Part shown: positions 11,816 through 22,954 of the stretch, piece after piece
Numbering within the stretch: the first letter of the stretch is position 1
How the letters are laid out: each line of letters opens with the position of its first letter
Origin: Macrothele yani
Taxonomy: Eukaryota > Arthropoda > Arachnida > Araneae > Macrothelidae
Reading direction: 5' to 3'
Assembly: GCA_039090855.1 (NCBI GenBank)
Contig: CM077034.1
Span: forward strand, 17,121,303-17,185,302
Length of the DNA stretch: 64,000 nucleotides
Made by a program: the position numbers and the translations under genes
The notes under the pieces: generated by a model
Told to the model about the DNA's origin: nothing
Database searches by the model: none
The model's input: the letters and a program-made list of their open reading frames with translations, nothing else

Positions 11816-13228
11816 CACTGACGGAAAAAATCCCAACACCAAGAAGGGGTTGTGTTAGATAAACGACAGTTGGTATGCAGTGAGAGTACATCTGTAAGAT
11901 GACGTCTATGCAAATTTCGCGCTTGTCGCATACGTGTGGCGCTAGTAGCGCCCCTCGGAACAGGCAAAGCAGGTTTGCTGTACATTCGCGCTGTAACGTT
12001 CGTGAGCGTTAGTTATCGTTGAGATTCGACGTAGTGTGTTGATGTTAGTCAAGAATGCCTTTAAGAAGACGAAGAAACCATTATCAACAGCTCGCGGAGT
12101 TTGAACGAGGTCGTGTAATAGGGATACCAGAAGGTGGATTTTCTTTCCGCAGAACGACTTGGCAGAAATGTAGCCACTGTGCATGATTGTTGGCAGCGGT
12201 GGTCAAGGGAAGGTACTGCCTCAAGAAGACCGGGTTCCGGCCGGCCACGTGGTACTACTGAGAGGGAAGACTGCCTTGTATGGCGTATGGCCGTGGCGCA
12301 TCGTACCGCGTGTGCGGCTGCAATTCGAGCTGCAATTGCCACCACAGTGGCACAACGAACTGTTACAAATCGGTTACGTGAAGGACAGCTCCGAGCCAGA
12401 CGCCCTGTAGCATGCATTCCACTTACTCCAAACCACTGCCGTTTGCGACGTCAGTGGTGTCAAGCTAGAGCTCATTGGAGGACGGAGTGGAGATCTGTTG
12501 TGTTTTCTGATGAAAGCCGGTTCTGCCTGGGTGCCAGTGACGGCCGTGTGTTGGTTAGAAGGAGGCCAGATGAGCGCCTGCAACCAACCTGTCTGTGCCC
12601 GAGACACACTGGACCTACACCTGGAGTTATGGTCTATGGAGCAATTTCCTATGACAGCAGGAGCAGTCTCGTGGTTATCCCACGGACCTTGACGGCACAG
12701 TTGTACGACGGTCTGGTGATTCAACCTGTTGTGCTACCATTCATGAACAGCATTCCAGAGGGTGTTTTCTAACAGGATAACGCTCGCCCGCATACCGCTG
12801 TTGTAACCCAACATGCTCTACAGAGTGTCGACATGTTGCCGTGGCCTGCTAGATCACCAGATCTGTCACCAATTGAGCACGCATGGGACATCATTTGACG
12901 ACAACTCCAGCGTCACCCCCAACCAGCATTAGCCGTCCCTGTATTGACCGACCAAGTGCAACAGGCATGGAACTCCATCCCACAAACTGACATCCAGCAC
13001 CTGTACGACACAATGCATGAACGTTTGCGTGCTTGCATTCAACATTCTGGCCGTTACACCGGTTATTAATGTACCAGCATTTCAATGGCTCTTCTCGCGC
13101 TTACATTAAGCTGTGATCTTGAAACCTTAATCGATTAAATATGTTACCTATACAAATGTATTGCCGCCATTTCATTCCTCTACAACTATTTTTTCGTGGT
13201 GTTGGGATTTATTTTTTTTCCGTCTGTG
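11816..13228 (+). mobile_element. Tc1-like transposon, copy B (inverted relative to copy A)
   Basis: The left terminus is CACTGACGGAAAAAATCCCA and the right terminus, read on the - strand, starts CACAGACGGAAAA. TA lies at 11814-11815 and 13229-13230. It is 1413 bp long and belongs to the same family as 9152-10580 but is more decayed. The transposase relic is on the + strand, so the two copies face each other across a LINE fragment. Confidence 0.92.
12055..13069 (+). pseudogene. Tc1-like transposase relic (copy B)
   Basis: Same protein as copy A, broken several times. ATG is at 12055. About 8 bp are missing relative to copy A after GGATTTTCTTTCCGCA near 12149, which shifts the frame. Later, Gln before QDNARPH has become TAA near 12770, and Gly in WDIIGRQL has become TGA near 12896. 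The Trp after GVMV is Tyr. FSDESRF, QDNARPH and SPDLSPIEH are all still visible, with the same 32-residue Asp-Glu spacing as copy A. It ends at TAA 13067-13069. Confidence 0.9.
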
Positions 13229-14005
13229 TATATGTAAATATAAGTGCAATGCTTAGTGATTTATTTTACTTCTAGTCCCTTTTTCTCCTATGCTTTACTT
13301 AAATGTCTTACCTAGCTAACTGGGTCTTCATTGTTTGTTCATGACCATCACACACGCCACGTGCTCTAAGTATAGGTTTATGAATAAATTTAAGCAGGTA
13401 CATGAAATAACAGGGAAAAGGAAAATAGCTTATCTGGAATCTCCATATGTCTCTCAGGCTTTCAATCCTAATCGTTATCCAATTGTCTGCGCTGGCAGTA
13501 CTTCATCTATCTCTTGTCACATCGCTCTACGATCATCTCTTGGCCCTCACTACCCACGTCTGTCTCTCGCTGATACTAGAACTCAACTCCCGACCTGTCG
13601 TCTTGACCAGTCTAACTCCCTCGCTGTTACTAGCACTCAACTCCGTCCGTCTCCCGTTGCTACTCGACCTCCACTCCTTCGACCTCCACTCTCTCGACCT
13701 CCACTCCTCGAGCTGTCCTTGACCAATCTAATCCCCTCTGACCTTCTTGGGTTTCACCTTGTCCTTCGATGCCAAGGTCACTTGACCTTCTGGAGGGTTG
13801 ACCTAATCCGCGAGGTGAAGGTCACTTCGCTCCCTTCTTGGGAACTGACCATATCGACTCTTGCAACCCCCCCCCCCCCGATATCCCCTGGGACCTAAGT
13901 ATCGTCACAAGGCTTGAGATTGCCTCCCGCTATCTCCTGGGGCTATCTATGCCCGTGCATGTTGGACTAAATTTATTTGAAATAATTTTATTTCCAACAA
14001 ACTCC
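13229..14005. other. Pyrimidine-rich intron
   Basis: CT-rich sequence with imperfect repetition of a CTCGACCTCCACTC-like motif at about 13660-13720 and a C run at 13868-13879. The 187-codon open frame here has low-complexity Ser/Leu/Pro composition and is not a credible gene. Confidence 0.5.
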
Positions 14006-14008
14006 TTC

Positions 14009-14200
14009 ACCCCCAGCTGCCACCTCCTCCTGGTTGAAGAAGTACCTCCCGCGTAAGAAGTGGTCCATGGAGTGGAACAAGTAATAATCCCACGGGGCAA
14101 GATCCGGACAATATGGTGGGTGTGGCATCAGTTCTATGCCCCCAATTTCCTGGAGTTTTGTCCGGGTCGTAAGCACGGTATGAGGGTCAGCGTTTCCGTA
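14009..14200 (-). pseudogene. Mariner transposase, C-terminal fragment
   Basis: The - strand reads NADPHTVLTTRTKLQEIG, then LMPHPPYCPDLAPWDYYLF and HFLRGRYFFNQEEV. This is the classic mariner DD34D C-terminal region (HPPYSPDLAPSDYHLF in typical members). The final catalytic Asp (PWDYYLF) is kept. The Asp of the usual DNARPH box is Gly here. No N-terminal part or termini found. A third, separate Tc1/mariner lineage in the window. Confidence 0.8.
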
Positions 14201-14452
14201 GACGTTGCACATGCATGTCAGCGTTTGAATTACCCAGTGGTCCGCTGGCCATTGAGCCAGGGAACTGTTTAAGTTACTGGCCCGAGTGGCCAGTAATTTT
14301 TTTTTTAACCCCGTTTATTTCAGAATTATCAAGTTTATAAAGAACTGGACCAAATTTCAAAATATCTAGGTTCGGCTATGACAGTTTTCGGAGTTTTTTG
14401 AAATTCAGATAATTTACTACTCAAAAACTGAATATCAGAATTTCAAACCATC

Positions 14453-14519
14453 ATCATCATCAACAACCATTATTAATCCTCTGCCGGACGAAGCCTCTTC
14501 CACAACGGTCTCTCTTGTC
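14453..14519 (-). mobile_element. Short 3' scrap of an RTE-type LINE
   Basis: The - strand encodes a fragment like RPLWRKLGETFVQQWIDNG followed by a (GAT)n tail, more diverged than the neighbouring LINE. It abuts the start of the shared 138-bp block at 14520. Confidence 0.7.
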
Positions 14520-14657
14520 ATATGCCAGTACATATAAGGGGCACGTTTTTGTCCATATACAATCACTGTAGAACAAAGTTCCCATAGTTATAACATTGGC
14601 ACAGTAAATTAAATATAATCAATAAATAATCTGTAATTGATGCACATATAATTTGTT
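14520..14657 (-). repeat. Inverted copy of 11384-11521
   Basis: 138 bp beyond the LINE tail, identical by eye to the reverse complement of 11384-11521. Confidence 0.85.
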
Positions 14658-16739
14658 TCATCATCATCATCATTGTCATCCATTATCAATCCACTGCTGG
14701 ACGAAAGTCTCCCCAAGTTTCCTCCACAACGGTCTGTCTTGTGCCAGTCTCTTCCATGTCACTCCCTCATACTTTCGAATTTCATCCACCCATCTTCCAT
14801 GTGGTCTTCTTCTGGGTCTTTTCCTGTCCCTTGGAATCCAATCTAAAATTTCGGCTGTCCATCGATAGTCTGTCCTTCTGGCAGTATGTCCAGCCCATTG
14901 CCATTTCAGGGATTTAACTCTGATCATGATGCCTTCCACTCTTGTCATTTTTCTAATCCACGAGTTCCTCTTCTTATCTCTCCTGGTTACACCAAGCATG
15001 CACCTCTCCATGCTGTTTTGAATTGTCTGCAGCCTTTGTATGTCTCTTTTAGTTAAGGTCCACGTCTCTGCACCATACGTAAGCACTGGAAGGATGCATT
15101 GATCAAACACTTTTCTTTTAAGACATAATGGCATATTGCTCTTGAAAATTATGCTGTTTCTTCCAAAAGCTCTCCAGGCAAGTTTTATACGCCGATCAAT
15201 TTCTTCATCCATGTGACCCTCACTTGATATCTGCTGTCCAAGATAAACGTACGCATCTGTTATCTCCAGCTTTTCTCCATCAATCGACAAATCTTCATTT
15301 CTTGTAAAAGCATTGAACATCACTTTTGTCTTCTGAAAGTTCATTTTTAATCCCACTTCTTTACTCTTGTCAGCAAGTTCCTGGATCATACTCTGCAGCT
15401 CTGATGGGGTAGTTGCAAAAAGGACTAAGTCATCAGCAAAACGTAGGTGGGTTACATACTAAGTCATCAGCAAAACGTAGGTGGGTTACATAATCTCCAT
15501 TAATCTTTATCCCTTTGTTTTCCCAGTTCAGTGATTGAAAGACATTTTCCAATGTCGCATTAAAGAGCTTCGGAGATATGGTGTCACCTTGTCTCACTCC
15601 CTTTCCAATTTTTATGTGTGTTGTATTTTCAAACAGCCGAATCTTTGCACTTGCATTTTCATAGATGTTATTAATAATATTAATGTATGCATCTTCAATA
15701 CCGCAGGATTTCAGAGCCATTGTAACTGCTAATGGTTTCACCGAATCAAAGGCTTTTTCATAATCGATAAAAGCCATGCACAATGGAAGTTCATATTCCC
15801 TCGCTCTTTCAATTAGTTCTCTCAGTGCGTAGATATGATCTATTGTGCTGTAGCCACTCCTGAATCCAACTTGTTCTCTCGGTTGAGCCATGTCCAGTGT
15901 CACCTTCAAGCAGTGTGAAAGAACTTTAGTGAAGATTTTATAAACCACTGATAGGAGGCTGATAGGTCTGTAGTTCCCGAGATCCTCAATGTCACCTTTC
16001 TTATGTAGCAGGATCATTGTAGCGTTGTTCCAATCCTCAGGAATCTTCGCTTCATTAAGGCATCGAGTGAAAATTTGGCCGAGTACTGTTTCGATTTCTC
16101 CACTTGCTTCTTGTATGATGTCTACAGTAATTCCATCTTCTCCTGGAGCTTCCCCCGCTTCATGTTCTTGATTGCATGAGCAACTTCTGCTGTGAGGACT
16201 GGAAGAGCTCTGGTACCTTTCATGATGCCTGGAGTACATGTATCATCCCTTTCATATAATTTGGAGTAGAAATCTTTCACTCTTGTCAAAATTTCGCCTC
16301 TATTTCTTGTTACAGAACCATCTTCTTTTCTCAGTGCCATAATCTGTTTTCTTCCCTTACTGAGATGTCCCTTTGCTATCTTTAGGCTTTGGTTGTTTTC
16401 AATTGCTTTCCTCACTAGTTCACAGTTGAATTTTCTTACGTCTTCAGTGATACTTTTTCGTACTGTCTTGCATAGCTCTATATATTCCACTTTGGAAGTC
16501 ACATCTTCTTTAGTTGTCCTCATCTCTCTTCTTTTTTGCATCAACATTTTGGTTTTTCCTGATAATTTGTTCACATGCAACTTGTTCTTAGACCCAGCTG
16601 ATCTTGTTGCTATTTCCATAAGAGCTTTGATTACTTTTCTGCTAACTTCAGAGATGTCCACTTCTTCTGATGTTAGACTTTCTAGAGCAGAGAAACTGTT
16701 TCTGAGTTCCAATTTTAGTTTTATGAAAACCATACTTTA
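14657..16739 (-). mobile_element. RTE-type LINE, 5'-truncated, reverse transcriptase domain present
   Basis: Non-LTR retrotransposon with its 3' end at left, ending in (ATC)n. On the - strand, in order: an upstream coiled segment (about 16733-16200), then the reverse transcriptase with HKKGDIEDLGNYRPISLL, QVGFRSGYSTIDHIY, CMAFIDYEKAFDSV (motif A), GVRQGDTISPKLF (motif B) and LRFADD (catalytic motif C). The C-terminal domain follows with KTKVMFN, YGAETWTL, WQWAGHTARR and KLGETFVQQWIDNG. The endonuclease half is missing (5' truncation). Two breaks: a small indel near 16150 in the GK/APGEDG junction, and a 34-bp duplication at 15424-15491. Flanking ephrin exons are on the opposite strand. Confidence 0.88.
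15424..15491 (-). repeat. 34-bp tandem duplication over the RT catalytic motif
   Basis: ACTAAGTCATCAGCAAAACG begins at 15424 and again at 15458, and the full 34-bp units match. The duplicated segment encodes THLRFADDLV. Since 34 is not a multiple of three it breaks the reading frame. Confidence 0.9.
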
Positions 16740-17165
16740 GTTTTATGAAAATTTTGGACTGTAGAAAGCCATGGTCTGAAGCAAAATATTTGGATTTAGA
16801 CAACATCACTTGTTTACCTAAGTAGTGACCCCAGAATATGGGTCTTTTATAATGCTTTCCAACTGGAGGTTGAAGAACCGTTTATGCTCTGGCTTTTCCC
16901 ATTTGTATTTCTGTCCACATGAGGTAGCCTCCTTCCTTTCACACTAAAGCAAGGTATTTCAGGCAGGTGGCTTTTGGTACGATGCAAAGTTCTTCCTAAT
17001 CAGTGCACTGTATGGCTTCACCCTTACTTATTTTCTTCCTTCCAGCTTCGTGTGCTGTGCATGCGCTTGTACAGTATCTGCATGTATTGAATTTCATGAC
17101 TTCTGTTGCTCTTAATTTGTGATATACAGCTCCGATGAAATGACACGTTATTTTTTGCATATACT
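16740..17165. other. Unassigned intron
   Basis: Unique sequence between the LINE 5' truncation point and the long inverted-repeat element. No gene or repeat recognised. Confidence 0.5.
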
Positions 17166-18653
17166 CAGTCCAGTCAATGAAATCTGAAAATGGGCAAACA
17201 TAAGAAATAAATATGAAAGTTTTGAAACTTGGCACACTTGTTTATAGGTATCTAGTGAAGATTATATCAAAATTTCTGACGAATCAGTGGTGAGCTCTAG
17301 CCGCCATCTTGAAAAATAGGTACCTTTTTTTGATTTTTCGTGAATATCTCGAAAACGGTTGGCCGTAGCCCAAATATACTATTACAGAATTCAAGCTTAC
17401 AAAATTTCCTACAAAAAAAGGTTATAATCACTTTTTTGTATCTCTAATGGTTTCTCAGATAATCGGATGCCAATGTTGTACTGTTTCCCTGATTGCTACG
17501 TTATCACTACGCAGGGTTCCCACTCAACCTGGAAAACAGGGAAAACCTGGAATTCTCAGGGAATTTGAAAATGGTTCCAAAAATCAGGGAAAACTCAGGG
17601 GAAATTACCATTTTTTGTAAAAATCAGGGAAAATTACCATTTTTTGTAAAAATCAGGGAAAATTACCCCCTTTTTTTTTTGTAAAAATCAATGGATACTT
17701 TATTTTGCCAAAAAAAAAAAACAACTTATTTTTTTTACTGCCTGCCTAGAATTTAGTAGATTTTACTTTCAGTTATATTAAGTATTTCCTTTATTCTCTA
17801 AAAAAAGATGCAAAATTGAATTTTTAAAATTGCCAGTTATTAAGCTTTTGTTCAATTTCTGCAGGCAGTTGTTATGTAACAATTAGGCACAATGGCTCCT
17901 GCTTGAAGAAACACTTCACAAGAGAACCAACCAAATGATGGATCAAAGTCCTTTGTCTGTTGGTTCTCTTGAAACATGTTTCTTTGAACAGAGCCATTCC
18001 ATCATTAAGCTTAGCTGCATTGTGTTATAGAAAAACTGAAACTATTCAGCTGACAGATTTGGAACTCTGGTACAGAAAATAATATGCACAGTTAGTTGTT
18101 ATTAATGAAAAGTAGGTAATTTTATAAAGACAAATTACTTAAAGAATTTACAAGTGTGTGCTTTGGTGAGAAAAATGAATGGAATGGAATGAAATGTAAC
18201 AATTCTTTGCAACATGCCACTCTGGAAAACTTTAAAAACCACCTGGAGAACCTGGAAAAGTCAGGGAATTGTTTTATTACTTTTGAGTGGGAACCCTGCT
18301 TAGGTTTTTCATACAAATAAGCTAGTGATAACGTAGCTATCAGTGAAACAGTACAACATTGACATCCAATTATCTGAGAAACCATTAGAGATACAAAAAA
18401 GTGATTGTAACCTTTTTTGTAGGAAATTTTGTAAGCTTCAATTCTGTAATAGTTTATTTGGGTTACGGCCAACCGTTTTCGAGATATTCACGAAAACCCA
18501 AAAAAACGTACTTATTTTTCAAGATGGCGGATACACTCACCTCTGATCCGTCAGGAGTTTTGGTATAATCTTCACTAGATGCCTACAAACAAGTGTGCAA
18601 AGTTTCAAAACTTTCATATTTATTTCATCTGAAAACCCTATTTTGACCGGACT
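17166..18653. mobile_element. Foldback-type element with about 340-bp inverted arms
   Basis: The left arm (about 17166-17510) and right arm (about 18310-18653) are inverted, imperfect copies. Both contain ATATGAAAGTTTTGAAAC, an AAGATGGCGG/CCGCCATCTTG motif, GAATATCTCGAAAACGG and CTACGTTATCACTA. The outer ends read CAGTCCAGTCAA and, on the other strand, TAGTCCGGTCAA. The loop is occupied by another element (17512-18298). No coding sequence is evident, so it is probably a non-autonomous long-TIR element. I could not identify a target duplication. Confidence 0.75.
17512..18298. mobile_element. Non-autonomous DNA element with CAGGGTTCCCACTCAA ends
   Basis: It starts CAGGGTTCCCACTCAA and ends with the exact inverse TTGAGTGGGAACCCTG. 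It sits at the centre of the foldback element. It contains one copy, with an internal deletion, of the sequence that forms the 251-bp satellite at 57890-60292. The CAGGG terminus suggests a hAT-like family, but I see no 8-bp target duplication here. A second copy of the left half starts at 57467. Confidence 0.75.
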
Positions 18654-18827
18654 AACTGTAAATGTGAAAGGTTTTTCTTTCACACACCAGTGGGCATTTT
18701 GACGGACCATTGATTTGCAAATTCGAGTGGTCCACTGGGCCTGTAGAAGATTTATTTCTAATTCTAACACTGCATGTTCATTATAGCATAATGCTGTGAC
18801 CAAACAGAGCTTATTTTGTTTTTTCAG
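18654..18827. other. Intron before the second ephrin exon
   Basis: Unique sequence ending in a T-rich tract and CAG. No repeat recognised. Confidence 0.6.
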
Positions 18828-18996
18828 GTTTCGAAGGAGGAGTACGATTCCTGCCGTATAACTAATCCAGCTTCTCGCATCATTGCCATCTGTGATAAAC
18901 CCCATCAATTAATGTACTTCACCATCACATTTAGATCATTTACTCCACAGCCTGGAGGCTTAGAATTCAGGCCAGGACAAGACTACTATTTTATAT
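18828..18996 (+). CDS. Ephrin: Ephrin coding exon (ectodomain core and receptor-binding loop)
   Basis: The acceptor is TTTTTTCAG before 18828 and the donor GTAAGTG at 18997. The exon starts in phase 0 and leaves one base (T). It encodes 56 residues: VSKEEYDSCRIT, then RIIAICDKPHQLMYFTITF, then FTPQPGGLEFRPGQDYYFI. The second and third conserved cysteines are DSC and AIC. The TFRSFTPQPGGLEF stretch corresponds to the G-H loop that inserts into the Eph receptor pocket in known ephrin structures (family knowledge). The open frame continues past the donor to 19124, but the extension is intronic, since the next exon supplies the expected continuation. Confidence 0.93.
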
Positions 18997-19269
18997 GTAA
19001 GTGTCATCCTTTCTTTCTCATTCATTGTGCTACGTATCGTGAAACATTGGAGATGGCGTTAAAAGCATGTAAATGTAAGAAAACATGGAAAAGAAATGTC
19101 AAAGTGTTAAATTCTGTTTTGTAATTTAGTGTTAAAAGGAACATAAGATATTTCTTAAGAAAGATTTATTTAAAATCAAATTAGTGGTGAAAGAAAAAGT
19201 GCTATGAATTATAATATATTTTATCATATTGCAAAAATTATACAGCCTATGAAAATCAAATTTCTCTTT
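18997..19269. other. Intron start, unique sequence
   Basis: Ordinary AT-rich intron between the ephrin donor and the 119-bp array. Nothing recognised. Confidence 0.5.
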
Positions 19270-22200
19270 TGATTAAGTGAAATCCTCACAACTAAGAATC
19301 TGAGACCCATGCTTCAATATGCAACACATGAATTAACAGCTTTGTTCTCTTTGGACAGCTCTATCTTTGTATAAAAATCCTGATTCTAGATTAAGTGAAA
19401 TCCCCACAACTAAGAATCTGAGACCCATGCTTCAATATGCAACACATGAATTAACAGCTTTGTTCTCTTTGGACAGCTCTATCTGTGTATAAAAATCCTG
19501 ATTCTAGATTAAGTGAAATCCTCACAACTAAGAATCTAAGCCCCGTGCTTCAATATGCAACACATGAATTAACAGCTTTGTCCTCTTTGGACAGCTCTAT
19601 CTTTATATAAAAATCCTGATTCTAGATTAAGTGAAATCCTCACAACTAAGAATCTGAGACCCGTGCTTCAATATGCAACACATGAATTAACAGCTTTGTT
19701 CTCTTTGGACAGCTCTATCTTTGTATAAAAAATCCTGATTCTAGATTAAGTGAAATCCTCACAACTAAGAATCTGAGACCCATGCTTCAATATGCAACAC
19801 ATGAATTAACAGCTTTGTTCTCTTTGGACAGCATAATCTGTGTATAAAAATCCTGATTCTAGATTAAGTGAAATCCTCACAACTAAGAATCTGAGACCCA
19901 TGCTTAAATATGCAACACATTAATTAACAGCTTTGTTCTCTTTGGACAGCATAATCTGTGTATAAAAATCCTGATTCTAGATTAAGTGAAATCCTCACAA
20001 CTAAGAATCTGAAACCAGTGCTTCAATATGCAACACATGAATTAACAGCTTTGTTCTCTTTGGGCAGCTCTACCTGTGTATAAAAATCCTGATTCTAGAT
20101 TAAGTGAAATCCTCACAACTAAGAATCCGAGACCAGTGCTTCAATATGCAACACATGAATTAACAGCTTTGTTCTCTTTGGGCAGCTCTATCTTTGTATA
20201 AAAATCCTGATTCTAGATTAAGTTAAATCCTCACAACTAAGAATCTGAGACCCGTGCTTCAATATGCAACCCATGAATTAACAGCTTTGTTCTCTTTGGA
20301 CAGCTTTACCTGTGTATAAAAATCCTGATTCTAGATTAAGTGAAATCCTCACAAGTAGGAATTTGAGACCCGTGCTTCAATATGCAACACATGAATTAAC
20401 AGCTTTGTTCTCTTTGGACAGCTCTATCTTTGTATAAAAAATCCTGATTCTAGATTAAGTGAAATCCTCACAACTAAGAATCTGAGACCCGTGCTTCAAT
20501 ATGCAACACATGAATTAACAGCTTTGTTCGCTTTGGACAGCTCTATCTTTGTATCAAAATCCTGATTCTTGATTAAGTGAAATCCTCACAACTAAGAATC
20601 TGAGACCCGTGCTTCAATATGCAACACATGAATTAACAGCTTTGTTCTCTTTGGACAGCTCTATCTTTGTATCAAAATCCTGATTCTTGATTAAGTGAAA
20701 TCCTCACAACTAAGAATCTGAGACCCGTGCTTCAATATGCAACACATGAATTAACAGCTTTGTTCTCTTTGGACAGCTCTATCTTTGTATCAAAATCCTG
20801 ATTCTTGATTAAGTGAAATCCTCACAACTAAGAATTTGAGACCCGTGCTTCAATATGCAACACATGAATTAACAGCTTTGTTCTCTTTGGACAGCTCTAT
20901 CTTTGTATCAAAATCCTGATTCTTGATTAAGTGAAATCCTCACAACTAAGAATCTAAGACCCGTGCTTCAATATGCAACACATGAATTAACAGCTTTGTT
21001 CTCTTTGGACAGCTCTATCTTTGTATCAAAATCCTGATTCTTGATTAAGTGAAATCCTCACAACTAAGAATCTGAGACCCGTGCTTCAATATGCAACACA
21101 TGAATTAACAGCTTTGTTCTCTTTGGACAGCTCTATCTTTGTATCAAAATCCTGATTCTTGATTAAGTGAAATCCTCACAACTAAGAATCTGAGACCCGT
21201 GCTTCAATATGCAACACATGAATTAACAGCTTTGTTCTCTTTGGACAGCTCTATCTTTGTATCAAAATCCTGATTCTTGATTAAGTGAAATCCTCACAAC
21301 TAAGAATCTGAGACCCGTGCTTCAATATGCAACACATGAATTAACAGCTTTGTTCTCTTTGGACAGCTCTATCTTTGTATCAAAATCCTGATTCTAGATT
21401 AAGTGAAATCCTCACAACTAAGAATCTGAGACCCGTGCTTCAATATGCAACACATGAATTAACAGCTTTGTTCTCTTTGGACAGCTCTATCTTTGTATCA
21501 AAATCCTGATTCTTGATTAAGTGAAATTCTCACAACTAAGAATTTGAGACCCGTGCTTCAATATGCAACACATGAATTAACAGCTTTGTTCTCTTTGGAC
21601 AGCTCTATCTTTGTATCAAAATCCTGATTCTTGATTAAGTGAAATCCTCACAACTAAGAATCTGAGACCCGTGCTTCAATATGCAACACATGAATTAACA
21701 ACTTTGTTCTCTTTGGACAGCTCTATCTTTGTATCAAAATCCTGATTCTTGATTAAGTGAAATCCTCACAACTAAGAATCTGAGACCCGTGCTTCAATAT
21801 GCAACACATGAATTAACAGCTTTGTTCTCTTTGGACAGCTCTATCTTTGTATCAAAATCCTGATTCTTGATTAAGTGAAATCCTCACAACTAAGAATTTG
21901 AGACCCGTGCTTCAATATGCAGCACATGAATTAACAGCTTTGTTCTCTTTGGACAGCTCTATCTTTGTATCAAAATCCTGATTCTTGATTAAGTGAAATC
22001 CTCACAACTAAGAATCTGAGACCCGTGCTTCAATATGCAACACATGAATTAACAGCTTTGTTCTCTTTGGACAGCTCTATCTTTGTATCAAAATCCTGAT
22101 TCTTGATTAAGTGAAATCCTCACAACTAAGAATCTGAGACCCGTGCTTCAATATGCAACACATGAATTAACAGCTTTGTTCTCTTTGGACAGCTCTACCT

Positions 22201-22365
22201 GTGTATAAAAATCCTGATTCTAGATTAAGTGAAATCCTCACAACTAAGAATCCAAGACCAGTGCTTTAATATGCAACACACGAATTAACAGCTTTGTTCT
22301 CTTTGGACAGCTCTATCTGTGTGTAAAAATCCTGATTCCAGATTAAGTGAAATCCTCACAATTAA
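19270..22365 (+). repeat. 119-bp satellite, about 26 copies
   Basis: The unit starts AAGTGAAATCCTCACAACTA and contains CTTCAATATGCAACACATGA and TTAACAGCTTTGTTCTCTTT. It repeats every 118-119 bp. Outer copies differ more (CCCATGCTT, GCATAATCTG), while central copies share GTATCAAAATCCTGATTCTTG, an imprint of local homogenisation. No open frame or transposon terminus is associated with it. Confidence 0.95.
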
Positions 22366-22738
22366 CAGAAGCTAAAATGGCGAACATTAAATTTGAATCC
22401 ATCAAAATTTAAACATGAAAAGTTGCTAACTCAAGATCTCATCTGAATGTAATCTGGGGTCAGTATGTGATTTTAGTCAAACCACTACTTCATTTACTAG
22501 AAATTCTTATCTATTCAAACTGGTTCTGTTCCTCAAATAACAATAAAAGGTTTCTTGAATTATCTCACCTCTGCAAACTGATTCATTCATGGTGTGGTAT
22601 ACTATGGAAATAAAAATCTCACAACCAGTCTTTCTCTGTTTACAGGTGATCAAGACTAATTTGGATCAAAAGTTCTTCTGTGTTTCTGTTATTTTTCTAT
22701 GTAACTAGTGCATGCTAACTTCCAATCTACATTTATTC
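22366..22738. other. Unassigned intron between two arrays
   Basis: AT-rich unique sequence. A CACCTCTGCAAACTGATTCATTCATG stretch near 22567 resembles a diverged outlying unit of the 52-bp array that follows. Confidence 0.5.
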
Positions 22739-22746
22739 GTTACATG

Positions 22747-22898
22747 CACTGGCGCAGCCAGAAGTTTCTTTAGTGGGGTGTCCATGGGTTTGGTTCATTG
22801 GTGAAAGCTCCATAAATACATATATATCGCTTTAAATTCTTATTAAATCTTCGGGGGGGGATCCGGACCCAAGGACCACCCCCTTGGCCACGCCTATG
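22747..22898. mobile_element. 152-bp hAT-like MITE
   Basis: The ends are CACTGGCGCAGCCAG and, on the other strand, CATAGGCGTGGCCAAG. It is flanked by GTTACATG (22739-22746) and GTTACACG (22899-22906), an 8-bp target duplication with one mismatch. Length, GC-rich ends and 8-bp duplication fit a non-autonomous hAT element. Confidence 0.75.
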
Positions 22899-22954
22899 GT
22901 TACACGTGAATTAAATTTTTCGTACTTATTCACTTGAAGCTGAATGTCCCCTCT

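Noticed and set aside
13335..13898. 187-codon open frame as a gene
   Set aside because: Composition follows a pyrimidine-rich, imperfectly repeated stretch (Leu/Ser/Pro/Arg) with no domain or splice context.
18997..19124. Extension of the ephrin exon to the stop at 19124
   Set aside because: It crosses a strong GTAAGTG donor and loses the conserved end of the ectodomain, which is supplied in phase by 24895-24999.
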